In this document: piece after piece, positions 42,585-51,883 of the stretch
Position numbering within the stretch: the stretch's first letter is position 1
How the letters are laid out: every line of letters starts with the position of its first letter
Assembly: GCA_949948785.1 (NCBI GenBank)
Contig: CATLGX010000005.1
Coordinates: 1 to 55,618 of the forward strand
Origin: an uncultured Christensenella sp.
GTDB lineage: Bacteria; Bacillota; Clostridia; Christensenellales; Pumilibacteraceae
Direction: 5' to 3'
Length of the DNA: 55,618 nt
Notes under the pieces: model-generated
What the model was told of the DNA's origin: nothing
Databases searched by the model: none
What the model saw: only the letters and a program-made list of their open reading frames with translations
Translations under genes and position numbers: made by a program

Positions 42585-42615
42585 AACTCGCGTTTGACGC
42601 GGGTTGTCTTTGTTT
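42585..42615 (+). terminator. terminator after fic
   Basis: AACTCGCGT (42585-42593) pairs with ACGCGGGTT (42597-42605, one G-U) around a TTG loop, followed by GTCTTTGTTT. Confidence 0.65.
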
Positions 42616-42676
42616 ATGCTGTCGCCCGCAAAAACCGTTTAATCTATTGCGTGCAGTGCGCGTGCGAGCGAAAGAG

Positions 42677-42705
42677 TTGACAATTATCGGAAACTGTGCT
42701 ATGAT
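42677..42705 (+). promoter_or_regulatory. guaA promoter
   Basis: TTGACA (42677-42682) and TATGAT (42700-42705) are 17 nt apart, 62 bp upstream of the guaA ATG. The short leader shows no purine-riboswitch core. Confidence 0.82.
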
Positions 42706-42766
42706 ATTTTTTTCCGTACGGCGTTTGAAAAACGCGGCGGCAACACTCACTAAGGAGCAAGAATTT

Positions 42767-44293
42767 ATGGCGCAGACGGTATTGGTGGTCGATTTCGGCG
42801 GGCAGTATAATCAGCTCATCGCGCGACGGGTGCGCGAGGCAAACGTTTACTGCGAGCTTATTTCGTACACGAAAATCAAAGAGAAAATTAACGAGCTACA
42901 TCCCATCGGCATGATTTTTACGGGCGGACCCAGCTCGTTCAACGACGAGGGCGCGCCGCGTATCGACGCAGATGTTTTGTCGCTCGGCATACCCGTGCTC
43001 GGCATTTGTTACGGATGTCAGCTCATAGCGGGCACTCTCGACGGCGCGGTGGGAAAAGGCCCGCGCGAGTACGGCAAGCGCACGCTCGCCGCCGACGTTA
43101 CGTCCGCGCTTTTCAAGGGCTTGCCCCGCGAGTCGCAGTGCTGGATGAGCCATACCAACTACATAGAAAAAGTGCCGACGGGCTTTACTGTTTCGGCTAC
43201 TACCGAAACGTGCCCCGCGGCGGCGGTGGAGTGCGCCGACAGAAAGCTGTACGGCGTGCAGTTCCACCCCGAGGTAATGCACACGACGCACGGTTTTGAA
43301 ATTCTCAAAAACTTTCTTTACGGCGTTTGCGGCGCGTCGGGCGAGTGGACGATGTCGGGCTATGTCGAGCGCACCGTCGCCGAGCTTAAAGCCAAGATTG
43401 GCGATAAAAAGGTGTTGTGCGCGCTTTCCGGCGGAGTCGATTCCGCGGTCGCCGCGACGCTCGTTCACCGCGCGTGCAAAAAGCTCACGTGCATATTCGT
43501 CGACCACGGTCTGCTGAGAAAAGGCGAGGCGGAAGAGGTAGTTCGCGTGTTCCGCGACGAGCAGGGCATGAACCTTGTAGCGGTCGACGCGGGCGAGCGT
43601 TTCTTGACCAAGCTCAAAGGCGTATCCGAACCCGAGAAAAAGCGCAAAATCATAGGCGAGGAGTTTATACGCGTATTCGAGCAGGAAGCCAAAAAGATAG
43701 GAACGGTGGACTATCTCGTTCAGGGTACGATTTATCCCGATGTCATAGAGAGCGGACTTAACCATTCCGCCAAGATAAAGAGCCATCACAATGTCGGCGG
43801 GCTTCCCGACGTGGTGGACTTTAAAGAGCTTGTCGAGCCGTTGCGGTTGCTCTTCAAGGACGAGGTGCGGCGGCTCGGTTTCGAACTGGGCTTGCCCGAA
43901 GCGATAGTCATGCGCCAGCCGTTCCCGGGACCGGGACTTGCCATACGTGTAATCGGCGACATCACAGAGAACAAGCTCGAAATATTGCGCGACGCCGATT
44001 ATATTTTCAGAGAAGAAATAGCCAACGCCGGTCTCGACCGTGAGATTTGGCAGTATTTCGCCGTGCTTACCGACGTAAGAACGGTGGGCGTTATGGGCGA
44101 CGAGCGCACTTACGACTATACCGTAGGGCTTCGCGCGGTAACGAGCGTAGACGGCATGACCGCCGATTGGGCGCGCATACCTTTCGACGTTATGCAGACG
44201 ATTTCCGACCGCATAGTCAACGAAGTGCATAACGTCAACCGCGTAGTGTACGACATAACATCCAAGCCGCCCGCAACAATCGAGTGGGAATAA
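42767..44293 (+). CDS. guaA: GMP synthase (glutamine-hydrolysing)
   Basis: A 508-residue enzyme converting XMP to GMP. The class I glutamine amidotransferase domain has the nucleophile Cys81 in GICYGCQL and the His/Glu pair in [10 protein letters not shown]. The ATP-pyrophosphatase domain has [15 protein letters not shown], and the dimerisation domain ends in [12 protein letters not shown] 42767 has AAGGAG upstream; an open frame before it contains the promoter. The 3' end of guaA is a well-known attachment site for integrative elements, and the GC content drops right after this stop. Confidence 0.97.
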   Translation: MAQTVLVVDFGGQYNQLIARRVREANVYCELISYTKIKEKINELHPIGMIFTGGPSSFNDEGAPRIDADVLSLGIPVLGICYGCQLIAGTLDGAVGKGPREYGKRTLAADVTSALFKGLPRESQCWMSHTNYIEKVPTGFTVSATTETCPAAAVECADRKLYGVQFHPEVMHTTHGFEILKNFLYGVCGASGEWTMSGYVERTVAELKAKIGDKKVLCALSGGVDSAVAATLVHRACKKLTCIFVDHGLLRKGEAEEVVRVFRDEQGMNLVAVDAGERFLTKLKGVSEPEKKRKIIGEEFIRVFEQEAKKIGTVDYLVQGTIYPDVIESGLNHSAKIKSHHNVGGLPDVVDFKELVEPLRLLFKDEVRRLGFELGLPEAIVMRQPFPGPGLAIRVIGDITENKLEILRDADYIFREEIANAGLDREIWQYFAVLTDVRTVGVMGDERTYDYTVGLRAVTSVDGMTADWARIPFDVMQTISDRIVNEVHNVNRVVYDITSKPPATIEWE

Positions 44294-44547
44294 TCGGAGC
44301 TGTTTTAGTATAAATTATGTTTTCGGCGGGATAGACTAAAAGCTTTCCCAATGCATAAACAGTATAAAGACCTTTATCCACACTAGATATAGGTCTTTTT
44401 TCTTGCCCTAATATATGGTGTGGCACTAAATATGGTAGAGGTGGTAAAGGTTTTTATATGTTTATGCCAGGAAAGAATTTTTTCTATCCCGACGAAAACT
44501 GTATTTATCTTTGAACATAGTGAAAAGATATGCAGTTTGAGTGGGAA
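44282..44547 (+). repeat. 9 bp direct repeat of the guaA 3' end (possible att remnant)
   Basis: GAGTGGGAA at 44282-44290, at the very end of guaA, recurs at 44539-44547. Elements that integrate at guaA duplicate this terminal sequence. Nine bases is short, so chance is possible. Confidence 0.35.
44366..44402 (+). terminator. terminator after guaA
   Basis: AAAGACCT (44366-44373) pairs with AGGTCTTT (44391-44398), then T-rich sequence. The loop contains one exact TTATCCACA. Confidence 0.75.
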
Positions 44548-44704
44548 ACGGTAAAAAGACTATGATTATCGCTTTTTAAGCCTTTTTGTCAAATAAAATT
44601 ACAAATATATCTTTCCAAAATCTGCGCTTGGTCGTTTTTCCCAATGACAAAAAAATGGTTGGGAGAGATTGGGAAAGGTTGGGGAAATACATGTCGGAGG
44701 TCAT
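44403..44704. repeat. putative left end of the Tn7-like element with short repeats
   Basis: No gene is supported. CTTTCCCAAT-like 9-10 bp repeats occur at 44343-44353 (just upstream), 44637-44646 and, inverted, 44668-44677; TTGGG repeats adjoin the last copy. At 44417-44440 a segment with TGTGGCACT and TAGAG partly matches, in inverted orientation, the 22 bp repeats found at 49911 and 50246. Multiple short sites at the edge are what TnsB-binding ends look like, but the exact end is not located. Confidence 0.45.
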
Positions 44705-45058
44705 ATGTATAACAAAAATTATAAGGGCAGATGTAATAAACGTAAAATCGATAAGTGTAAAGATGTGATTCGATGCTACGATTCCATTATGACCGCTTAT
44801 GTAAATAAGTTGGAAAAGGATGAGAATGTTGTAGAGGTACGAGTTAATGTTCCGCTTGATGATTTTCCGCTAGGAGAGTTTACTACCGATTTCGTTTGTA
44901 CTATGAAAGACGAAAGTCTTAGGGTAAGAGAGTGTGTGTTCAGAGATAAGATTGAACACCCTATTGTTGCCAAGAAGTTAGATGCAAGCCGTGCTTATTG
45001 GTTACGGCGTGGAGTAACCGATTGGGGGTTGGTAGTCGATGCAGTTACAGATAAATGA
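44705..45058 (+). CDS. tnsA: TnsA-like endonuclease subunit of a Tn7-like element, short form
   Basis: A 117-residue protein resembling the catalytic domain of TnsA: GEFTTDFVCTMK with the metal Asp, then LRVRECVFRDKIEHP in place of the QxK strand, then KKLDASRAYWLRRGVTDWGLV as in the conserved ExxRxYW region. TnsA cuts the 5' strands at transposon ends. It lacks the C-terminal domain of the ~270-residue Tn7 protein. CGGAGG lies upstream of ATG 44705. It overlaps tnsB by 20 nt. The call rests on this similarity and on the neighbouring tnsB and tnsC. Confidence 0.75.
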   Translation: MYNKNYKGRCNKRKIDKCKDVIRCYDSIMTAYVNKLEKDENVVEVRVNVPLDDFPLGEFTTDFVCTMKDESLRVRECVFRDKIEHPIVAKKLDASRAYWLRRGVTDWGLVVDAVTDK

Positions 45059-46819
45059 TTTAATCCGATGTGACGGCTCTATTTTTCGTGTCTTGGCTTT
45101 AGACGAGCAATCCGTTTTGGTTATTGATTGTATCAAAAGACAGATGCCATCATGGGTTACTGTGCCTAGTGAATACATACCTTGTACCGAAGAGGAACTA
45201 CAGTCTGAAACCGACGTTGATATGGCTACAGATGAAGAATCACTTGCCCACACGGAGAGAAAGATTGCTCATCAAAGGTACACGATGATTGCTCCTGCTC
45301 TTACGGTAATCGAGGATATTCATGCTAGGTCGGATATGATTGATTTCGTGAGTAAGAAGCATAAAATCTCGAAGCCCACACTGCGTAAATATCTTTGCTT
45401 ATACCTTGCTTTTCAGAACATTAGTATTCTTTCCAATAAGACTAAATTCAGGGCTGTCAGACTTCTTTCAGACGAGCAGAAAACCTTCCGCTGGGCACTT
45501 AACAAGTATTACTATACAAGCCGCAGGAACAGTCTTAAAACCGCTTATACGCTCATGTTGAAAGAAAAATATTGTGACTGTAACGGTAAGCTCTTTCCCG
45601 ATTATCCACCGTTTCATAGGTTTTACTATTTTTATCAAACACATAACAAGGAATGCAATCAAATAATATCAAGAGATGGGCTGTCAAATTATCAGAGAAA
45701 TCACCGTCCTATATTGGGTGATGGAGTCAGAGAATACTTTCCGACGATAGGCTATGGACTCCTTGACAGCACTATTTGCGACATTTATTTAGTCAATGAG
45801 AGTGGGCAATTAGTCGGCAGACCTATTCTGACGGTTTGTGTAGATGCGTATTCAAGTATGTCATGGGCTACTCGTTGGGTTGGAAGGGCGGTACTTATTC
45901 CGTTGCTCAGATGTTTCGGAACGTAATCGCCGACAAGAAAGAATACTGCAAGAATTTTGGAATCAGTATCGAACAAGACGAGTGGAACTGTACTGCTTTA
46001 CCTGCTACGATATTGACAGATAGGGGCAAAGAGTATGTCGGAAGCACCTTGGAACACCTAACCGATTTGGGCGTTACAATAACTAATTTGCCATCATTCA
46101 GAGCCGAACTAAAAGGAACGGTAGAAAAGTTTTTCGATATAATTCAGAACCTTTATAAGCCATATTTGAAGGGCAAAGGGGTAGTAGATACGAACTATCA
46201 AAAGAGAGGCGTTCACGATTATAGGCAAGATGCTTGCCTTACTATTGTAGACTTCGAGAAAGTAATTATCCGTTGTATTCTCTTTTATAACACCCAAAGA
46301 ATTATCAAGAATTTTCCATACTCGGATAAATCGATTAAACCGTATGCAAATGCCATTTGGAATGAGTTTTATAATCAAGGCAATCTGATACCCGTAAATC
46401 CCGATATGTTGTATAAAACGCTGTTGCCTAGAACGGACGCTAGGTTTACTAGGCATGGCTTAAAGGTGGGGAAGCTGCACTACAAATGTTTGGGTTTTAC
46501 GGAAGAATATATAAGGGGCGACAAAGCAGTAGTTGCTTATGAGCCTAGCAACTGCTCATATGTGTTTTTGGTTAAAGACGATGATTACATTCGATTTTCG
46601 CTTATTGAAACGGCTTTCATTGGCAAATCCGTTGAAGAAGCAGAGAATATAATGAAGGAACATTCCGAGGTCGTAAGCGGTGAAATACACAATAATACAC
46701 AAGCAAAGATAGACCTAGCAAAAGATATTTTAGCTATCGCTAACGGTTGCGCTCAAAATACAAACATTACTGTCAGCGGCGCTCGTAAAACGCGACAAAG
46801 AGAAGCGAGGAAAACTTAA
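45039..46819 (+). pseudogene. tnsB: TnsB-like DDE transposase, frame broken
   Basis: Two overlapping frames together encode a Mu/TnsB-type integrase. The first carries an N-terminal helix-turn-helix region (SKPTLRKYLCLYLA) and the first catalytic Asp in LLDSTICDIYLVN (45765 or 45780). The second, in the -1 frame, continues with MGYSLGWKGGTYSVAQMF, the second Asp in ILTDRGKEYVG (codon 46019) and the Glu in KGTVEKFF (codon 46124). The switch lies near 45855-45865 at AGTATGTCATGG; one added base restores 593 residues, a normal TnsB length. No slippery heptamer is present. As written the transposase is inactive. Confidence 0.85.
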
Positions 46820-48045
46820 TGGAACTGAAAGACTACATCGCACCGATGTACGAGGGCGAAGAGCTTATAAAGAGATTGGCTGTTCAGCCGGCATACGATG
46901 ATTCTATTCGTAATGCTTCGGTCGCCGAAAGACTTATGGCGTTATCGGGCTTATATGATATGTACATACCGACAGATATGACAGTGGAAATTTATTACAA
47001 ACTCTATTTAGGTCTAGTGCATTCATTATCTCGAAAAAGAACGTCGGCATCGAATATACAACTCTATGAAAACTATAAAGCAATTAAGGGGTCGTCGTAT
47101 CATGGCATTTTAGGTGGTGTCGATTCGTTTGTGATTACCGGCAGTAGCGGTATCGGTAAAAGCTCGGCAATCAGTAGAGCGATATCCGTAATTTCATCCG
47201 ATAAAATAATCGAAATCAAAGCCCCTTATCAAAAAATCATTCCGTTTCTCGTGGTGCAAACTCCGTTTGATTGTTCTCTCAAATCGCTTCTATTAGAGAT
47301 ACTAAGGAGGGTTGATGAAATATTGGGCACTAAATATCTGTTTAACTCTTTGCGTACGAGAGCAACAACGGACATACTGATAGGAACAGTTTCCACCGTA
47401 GCCTTGAATCATATCGGGGTTTTGGTGCTAGATGAGATTCAGAATGTAGCCAATTCCAAGAATGGGAAAAATCTCGTAGGAAGTATTGTTCAGTTGATAA
47501 ATGCCGGTGGGATTGCCATCGTGTTTGCAGGTACTCCGGCGGTCATCCCATTTATTCAAGCGGACTTTATGCTTGCCAGACGATTGATGAATCTTAATTA
47601 TAATCCATTGCCTTATGACCAAAAGTTCCATAGCCTTTGTAAGATTGTCTTTATGTTCCAGTATACAAAAGGGAAGTGTGAGTTGACCGAAGAAATTGTA
47701 AGTCTATTGTATAAATATTCTCAAGGTAACATATCCGTAATTATTTCTTTGATAATTGAAGCGCAAGAATCAGCTATCAGGTGCGGTCAGGAAGTCATTT
47801 CCGTAGAAGTCATACAATCTGCCTACGAAAAGCGTTTGAGGCTTCTGGGCTGCTTCCGGTCGCCCCAGAATAAGCGTTATGTTGCCCCAAGCAAGGGAAC
47901 ATTCTCTCTGCCGATTGATAATGTCCAAAATACCGAAAATGAACACTTATTTGCCGATATTGTTGTTAAAAGTAAAGCGATGAAAGTAAGCGCTTTGGAA
48001 AGGCTAAGACAATATAATATACCGGTAGAGGAGGTCGATGTTTAA
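46819..48045 (+). CDS. tnsC: TnsC-like AAA+ ATPase regulator
   Basis: A 408-residue AAA+ ATPase with Walker A GSSGIGKSS (108-116), Walker B VLVLDEIQN, and sensor-1 region VFAGTPAVIP. TnsC polymerises on target DNA and links target choice to the TnsAB transposase. The family's C-terminal region contacts TnsA/TnsB. Its ATG shares one base with the tnsB stop and its stop shares one with tniQ, typical of a tnsBC-tniQ operon. Intact. Confidence 0.88.
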   Translation: MELKDYIAPMYEGEELIKRLAVQPAYDDSIRNASVAERLMALSGLYDMYIPTDMTVEIYYKLYLGLVHSLSRKRTSASNIQLYENYKAIKGSSYHGILGGVDSFVITGSSGIGKSSAISRAISVISSDKIIEIKAPYQKIIPFLVVQTPFDCSLKSLLLEILRRVDEILGTKYLFNSLRTRATTDILIGTVSTVALNHIGVLVLDEIQNVANSKNGKNLVGSIVQLINAGGIAIVFAGTPAVIPFIQADFMLARRLMNLNYNPLPYDQKFHSLCKIVFMFQYTKGKCELTEEIVSLLYKYSQGNISVIISLIIEAQESAIRCGQEVISVEVIQSAYEKRLRLLGCFRSPQNKRYVAPSKGTFSLPIDNVQNTENEHLFADIVVKSKAMKVSALERLRQYNIPVEEVDV

Positions 48046-48940
48046 TGATAGGCATTCTCCCAAAACTTTATGACGATGAGCTTTTATATAGTTTCTTATC
48101 GAGATATGCTGTTATGGCGGCAGGGAATACATATCGCGGTGTATCGGAAGATTTGTATACCGACTCGTTGTGTTGCCCGAACATCCTACTGTTAAATCAT
48201 ATGACAGAAGACCTTCTAAGCAAATTAGAAGCACAAGCATCGTTGAGAGATATAATTTTGAAGCATACGTTGTTTTCATGGTTTTGCAGGTTCTCAAGGA
48301 AAGAGCGGAGAGAGAGGGCATTTAAGTTGGTTATCGATATGAACATAAAGAAGCTCTATGACAGCTTGCCGATACCGAACTACGCTGATAGATATAAGGA
48401 AAGCAGAACGCTTAAATTTTGTTCGCAATGCGCACAAGAGCAACGAGCCCAATATGGAGAAGCTTACTTTCAAACTTTCAACCAAGTATTCGAACTCACT
48501 CTGTGTCCGATACACCATTGTAAATTGCATCGAACAGGTATAGCCATAGATGGGAGAGTAAGCCCGGCTTTTATAAGCGCAGAGATGGTTATACCTAAAG
48601 AGAATGAAATAATATGTTCCGAGAGCGAGTTGGAAATTAGGGTAGCAGAATATTTACTTGAAGTATTTAACCAACCGATTGACATTGAAAATAAAAGCGA
48701 GGTAGGGCTTATTTGGATTACAGATTACGGGATAGAGGCTATGCTAAGAATAATGGGTTGAGGAATATGGAAAAACTAACAAACGACTTTAATGCTTTCT
48801 ATGCCGATATAGGCATTAAGAGAGAATACTGGTTTCTTCAAAAAGTATTTTCAAACTATGTTCATAATGCTTACGAAGTATCATTAATGGGATTATTCCT
48901 TAATATATCCCCAAAAGAGCTATGTGAGCATGAACTCTAA
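48045..48940 (+). pseudogene. tniQ: TniQ/TnsD-family target selector, short, frame broken
   Basis: The first 238 residues form a TniQ domain: GILPKLYDDELLYSFLSRYA, a Cys/His zinc site (KFCSQCAQEQ, then LTLCPIHHCKL). Near 48710 the similarity moves to the -1 frame, DYRLRDRGYAKNNGLRNMEK followed by LFLNISPKELCEHEL. Adding one T to the TTT at 48712-48714 gives one 298-residue protein. TniQ/TnsD proteins bind the attachment site or a guide complex. This one lacks the long C-terminal DNA-binding part of TnsD. Confidence 0.75.
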
Positions 48941-48955
48941 GACGTATTATTCTTA

Positions 48956-49786
48956 TTAGAAAGGCTCAAAATATATATCATCATATTGAGTAGATATATT
49001 ATTAATATTATATTTATTATATTTTACAATGCAGTTCAAAGGCATATAATCAGTGGTTTTCTTTGTGGGAATATAGTCATCTAAATTGCCGTGATTTTGG
49101 CTATTATATGGCAAAAAAGGCTCAATTTCTTGGTCTTTTATGGGATTAGTAATCTCTTTATTTGCAGAGAATTCTGTCAACACCTCAGTTGTGTTTTCAG
49201 TGTCCTTTTTAGGCTTTCTGCTACGATTGAAGTCGTAAAGAATTTCATCGGTTTCAAGAGTCAAATTGGCGTATTCCTTAAATACAAGTTTACCATCACC
49301 AGTGTCTTTATTAGCTTTTTCCGATATAGAAATAAAGTCGCCGCAATATCGCTCAATAAATTCTTTTGAGCACATGTTAACAGTGCGGTGTGTCCAGCGT
49401 TGCTGAAATGAATAGGCAATGCGGTTCTGTAAGTGTTCCTTGGTTTTGATGGGCCTGTAACTAAATTTCGCTCCGAAACTTTCTTCTAAATACTGGAGAA
49501 TGGTGTCAGAGATGGAGCGTAGCTTATCTATGACTATCGTGATGTGAAGATGAGCAGGTGTTTTTTTTGCTTGCGATAAGAAATAACTGCCGTAACGACC
49601 TCTTTTAGTGCCGTTTTTTTTACTTTGGCTTATTACTATAATAGCAATACAATTCAGCTTTTCTTTTTTACATAGTCTTTCAAGTTTTTTCTTGAATGTA
49701 TTTGCGGCGAGTTTCGCTTTATCAACATTTTCGAACAAGCCGGAGGGACTGTCAAATCTTCCTACATGAGGTCTCTTTTCATTCAT
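48956..49786 (-). CDS. HUH-type replication/strand-transfer protein (Rep-like)
   Basis: A 276-residue protein. The segment AHLHITIVID is an H-hydrophobic-H motif preceded by a beta strand (CIAIIVISQS), and about 45 residues later NRIAYSFQQRW supplies a candidate catalytic Tyr. This order fits HUH endonucleases, which nick DNA and hold the 5' end on Tyr, as in rolling-circle Rep proteins. The C-terminal ~100 residues are Asn/Thr-rich and probably disordered. It lies between tniQ and a repeat-rich tract on the opposite strand. Family assignment below HUH level is not possible by eye. Confidence 0.55.
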   Translation of the reverse strand: MNEKRPHVGRFDSPSGLFENVDKAKLAANTFKKKLERLCKKEKLNCIAIIVISQSKKNGTKRGRYGSYFLSQAKKTPAHLHITIVIDKLRSISDTILQYLEESFGAKFSYRPIKTKEHLQNRIAYSFQQRWTHRTVNMCSKEFIERYCGDFISISEKANKDTGDGKLVFKEYANLTLETDEILYDFNRSRKPKKDTENTTEVLTEFSANKEITNPIKDQEIEPFLPYNSQNHGNLDDYIPTKKTTDYMPLNCIVKYNKYNINNISTQYDDIYFEPF

Positions 49787-50461
49787 TTGTAAATCTCCAA
49801 ATATAGTTTATAAATCGATTATGTATCTCTACTATATAAACACAGAGTTTCAATATCATTCTGACCAAAAAGTTTGCCTATGCGCGATAAGCAATAATGT
49901 GTAAATTGTTCTCTATAATATAAGTACCACATAAAAATCCATAAGTTCATTGGATTTCAAAAAAATCAGATTGAATTAAATATAATTTAGGAAATTATAG
50001 CGGGACATTTAGAATGTAGTATTAGTTGCTCACCATAATGTCGCACTTGGCGACACCTATGTTGCTTAGGAGGCTCGGTATATACTAAGTCGACATAACC
50101 AAAAGAGTATATTGTGTCTTGTAGGCAGCACGAGTAAGTTAATGGACAAAATTACCGTTTCGGCTAGAATCGTCATGTTCCAGTTTTTTAGAGTAGGAGT
50201 TTGACTTAAGTCATGGCGATAGCCTTAAGGATTAATTAATAAACTCTCTATAATATAAATACCACATTTTTTGATATAATAAACCAAGATAGCAATAATT
50301 ACCAACTGTTGTTTCATGTACTATCATACTTTTCTACAGACGGGTAAGTATATACATTTTAATATAATTTATATAAATACCGCATTTTTCACAAAAATTT
50401 AGTTAAAATCAAAAATTTGTAAAAATTTTTTTATATTCAAAATAAAATTAGTTGACTTGGG
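49787..50461. repeat. AT-rich gene-free tract with 22 bp repeats and clustered hairpins
   Basis: A 22 bp sequence beginning CTC and containing TATAATATAARTACCACAT occurs at 49911-49932 and 50246-50267 with one difference. Weaker copies are at 49827-49845 and ~50364-50385. Between the two main copies are at least five stems: 49935-49957 (7 bp), 49981-49999 (8 bp), 50005-50017 (5 bp), 50039-50055 (6 bp) and 50059-50097 (12 bp with one bulge), plus palindromes GACTTAAGTC and CCTTAAGG near 50210-50235. No coding frame is supported. It may be a rolling-circle origin for the HUH protein, the right end of the Tn7-like element, or a structured RNA gene. Confidence 0.6.
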
Positions 50462-50482
50462 ATGATGTTAGGCTGTTATACT
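50452..50482 (+). promoter_or_regulatory. extended -10 promoter of the HTH/Phd-like gene
   Basis: TTGACT (50452-50457) and TATACT (50477-50482, with TG one base upstream) are 19 nt apart. Start of transcription would fall about 2-4 nt before the ATG at 50492, so the mRNA would be nearly leaderless. Confidence 0.5.
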
Positions 50483-50491
50483 GTATATGTT

Positions 50492-51147
50492 ATGAAGAAT
50501 CAAGTGAGTATGCAAAGATTATTGCCAAGCAATATTTATCCTGGAAATGTCTTGTCTGCTGTATTCGGTGAAAAAAGAGAAGAATGTTTTTACTATTGCG
50601 ATAAAGGCAATCTTGATAGAATGATTGCCAAAATAATGCGAGACTTTTCACTAGAGGATAATACAGTATTCTACAGTCTATATAAAGATAAAGTGGCGAT
50701 AAGTGAGATAGCAAGTGAGTTGCAGTGTTCAGAAGAGACGGTTAATTATATGCATTTGCGTATATTGCGAACTCTCAGACATCTCAAATTTGCAAAACAA
50801 TTAGCAAGCTTTACCAATACGGTAGCGATATATAACGACGGTGATAGTGATGTAAATGAGCTACTTAAGTTTTGCGCTTTTGACGATACGCCGGTAGCTG
50901 TAACACGGAATGGCGAAGTAGTGGCGTTCGTAATAAATCCTGAACTATACAGTGCTTTGAGCCAGAAGCTCTATTCATCTCCGAAAGTGAACTAGATGAA
51001 GTTGTAAGACAATACCCCGGTATAATTGATGTCAGAGCTTTGGCAGATATAGTGATTTCAACAGACGGTATAGCTCACTGTATAGCTAGATATGATGGTC
51101 AGGAAATAGATTTAGGCGATGGGTGGTATGCTTATCGTACCGACTAA
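50492..51147 (+). pseudogene. HTH plus Phd-like regulator, frame broken near the C-terminus
   Basis: The frame from ATG 50492 to the stop at 50995 encodes 167 residues. A region-4/LuxR-like helix-turn-helix (KVAISEIASELQCSEETVNY, about 72-90) is followed by a segment resembling Phd/YefM antitoxins (TPVAVTRNGEVVAFVINPEL). At GCTTTGAGCC (50954-50963) the -1 frame continues smoothly as FEPEALFISESELDEVVRQY to a stop at 51147; one extra T would give 218 residues. The C-terminal part has no recognised family. A regulator or antitoxin-like role is inferred. Confidence 0.6.
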
Positions 51148-51172
51148 CTAATAGAAGTAACATTGAACTACA

Positions 51173-51197
51173 TATCTAACATAACGAATGTTAGATA
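51173..51197. promoter_or_regulatory. perfect 10 bp inverted repeat upstream of the DUF3293-like gene
   Basis: TATCTAACAT (51173-51182) and ATGTTAGATA (51188-51197) with a 5-nt spacer lie just before the GAGAGG ribosome binding site. It may be an operator or a leader hairpin. Confidence 0.5.
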
Positions 51198-51221
51198 GAC
51201 ATTATAAAGAGAGGTCATTAA

Positions 51222-51866
51222 ATGAAAATTAAGGAAAACTATATAATGGAAGGTGGTCTTGGTCGGTTGTGGCAACTTACCAAAGACACTAGTACATTTG
51301 CTATTATTGGTAGTCAAGACAAGGATTCTAAAATACACAATCCTAATAAGTTATATAACTTAGTTAAGGATGTGGCAAGAAATACTGATGGTGTAGGCTA
51401 TAATTATATTGATGGCTCTTATCGTTATGACGGTGGAAGTACTGGCGAAGAGCGTTCTATGATTGTATACAACATATCGAAAGAAGTCGCACTTGATATA
51501 GCTCGACAACTAAATCAAGAAACCATAACATGGAAAGACAAAGACTTTTTTGGTATCATTAGAGTACCTAATGGTGAAGTCGATGTAAAATTTGCTAACA
51601 ATGATAAGAATATGTGCTTTGACCAAGAGACAATTAGAAAAATTGGTGGTAGCTCAGCCCTAGTGGGCAAGAATTGGAAAAAGAATAAACACAACAGCGG
51701 TAGACCTTTTGTATTTGAGGCTTATCTTTTACAACCTGATAAACAACATTACGGAACGTGTAATTACTTTAGGCTATGCGTAGAAAAGGTTAGTGAAAAT
51801 GGCGATTGTGTTCCTGTCTATTCAGTTCAAGATGCTCTTAGTGAGTGCAACCATTTAGACGATTAA
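51222..51866 (+). CDS. DUF3293-like protein of unknown function
   Basis: A 214-residue protein. The pattern FAIIGSQDKDSK, then YIDGSYRYDGG, MIVYNISKEVALDIARQLNQ and TWKDKDFFGII resembles the small DUF3293-type family seen in phages and mobile elements; this is a judgement by eye. No catalytic motif or membrane segment is evident. The ribosome binding site AGAGAGG is 7 nt upstream. A nucleotidyltransferase gene follows after 17 bp and is probably cotranscribed. Confidence 0.6.
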   Translation: MKIKENYIMEGGLGRLWQLTKDTSTFAIIGSQDKDSKIHNPNKLYNLVKDVARNTDGVGYNYIDGSYRYDGGSTGEERSMIVYNISKEVALDIARQLNQETITWKDKDFFGIIRVPNGEVDVKFANNDKNMCFDQETIRKIGGSSALVGKNWKKNKHNSGRPFVFEAYLLQPDKQHYGTCNYFRLCVEKVSENGDCVPVYSVQDALSECNHLDD

Positions 51867-51883
51867 GAGGGGTGGTAAAAACA

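Noticed and set aside
42551..42766. Purine riboswitch upstream of guaA
   Set aside because: The leader after the promoter is only ~55 nt and lacks the conserved three-way junction core.
44374..44382. DnaA box / replication origin after guaA
   Set aside because: TTATCCACA is exact but single, and lies in the loop of the guaA terminator.
45850..45870. Programmed -1 frameshift in tnsB
   Set aside because: AGTATGTCATGG contains no XXXYYYZ slippery heptamer and no obvious downstream stimulatory structure. Deletion or sequencing error is simpler.
49827..50385. CRISPR array
   Set aside because: Only two good copies of the repeat, irregular spacing of 335 and ~120 bp, and no cas genes.
44294..50461. 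CRISPR-associated transposon
   Set aside because: TniQ is short as in such elements, but no Cascade or Cas12k gene or CRISPR repeat is visible in the window.
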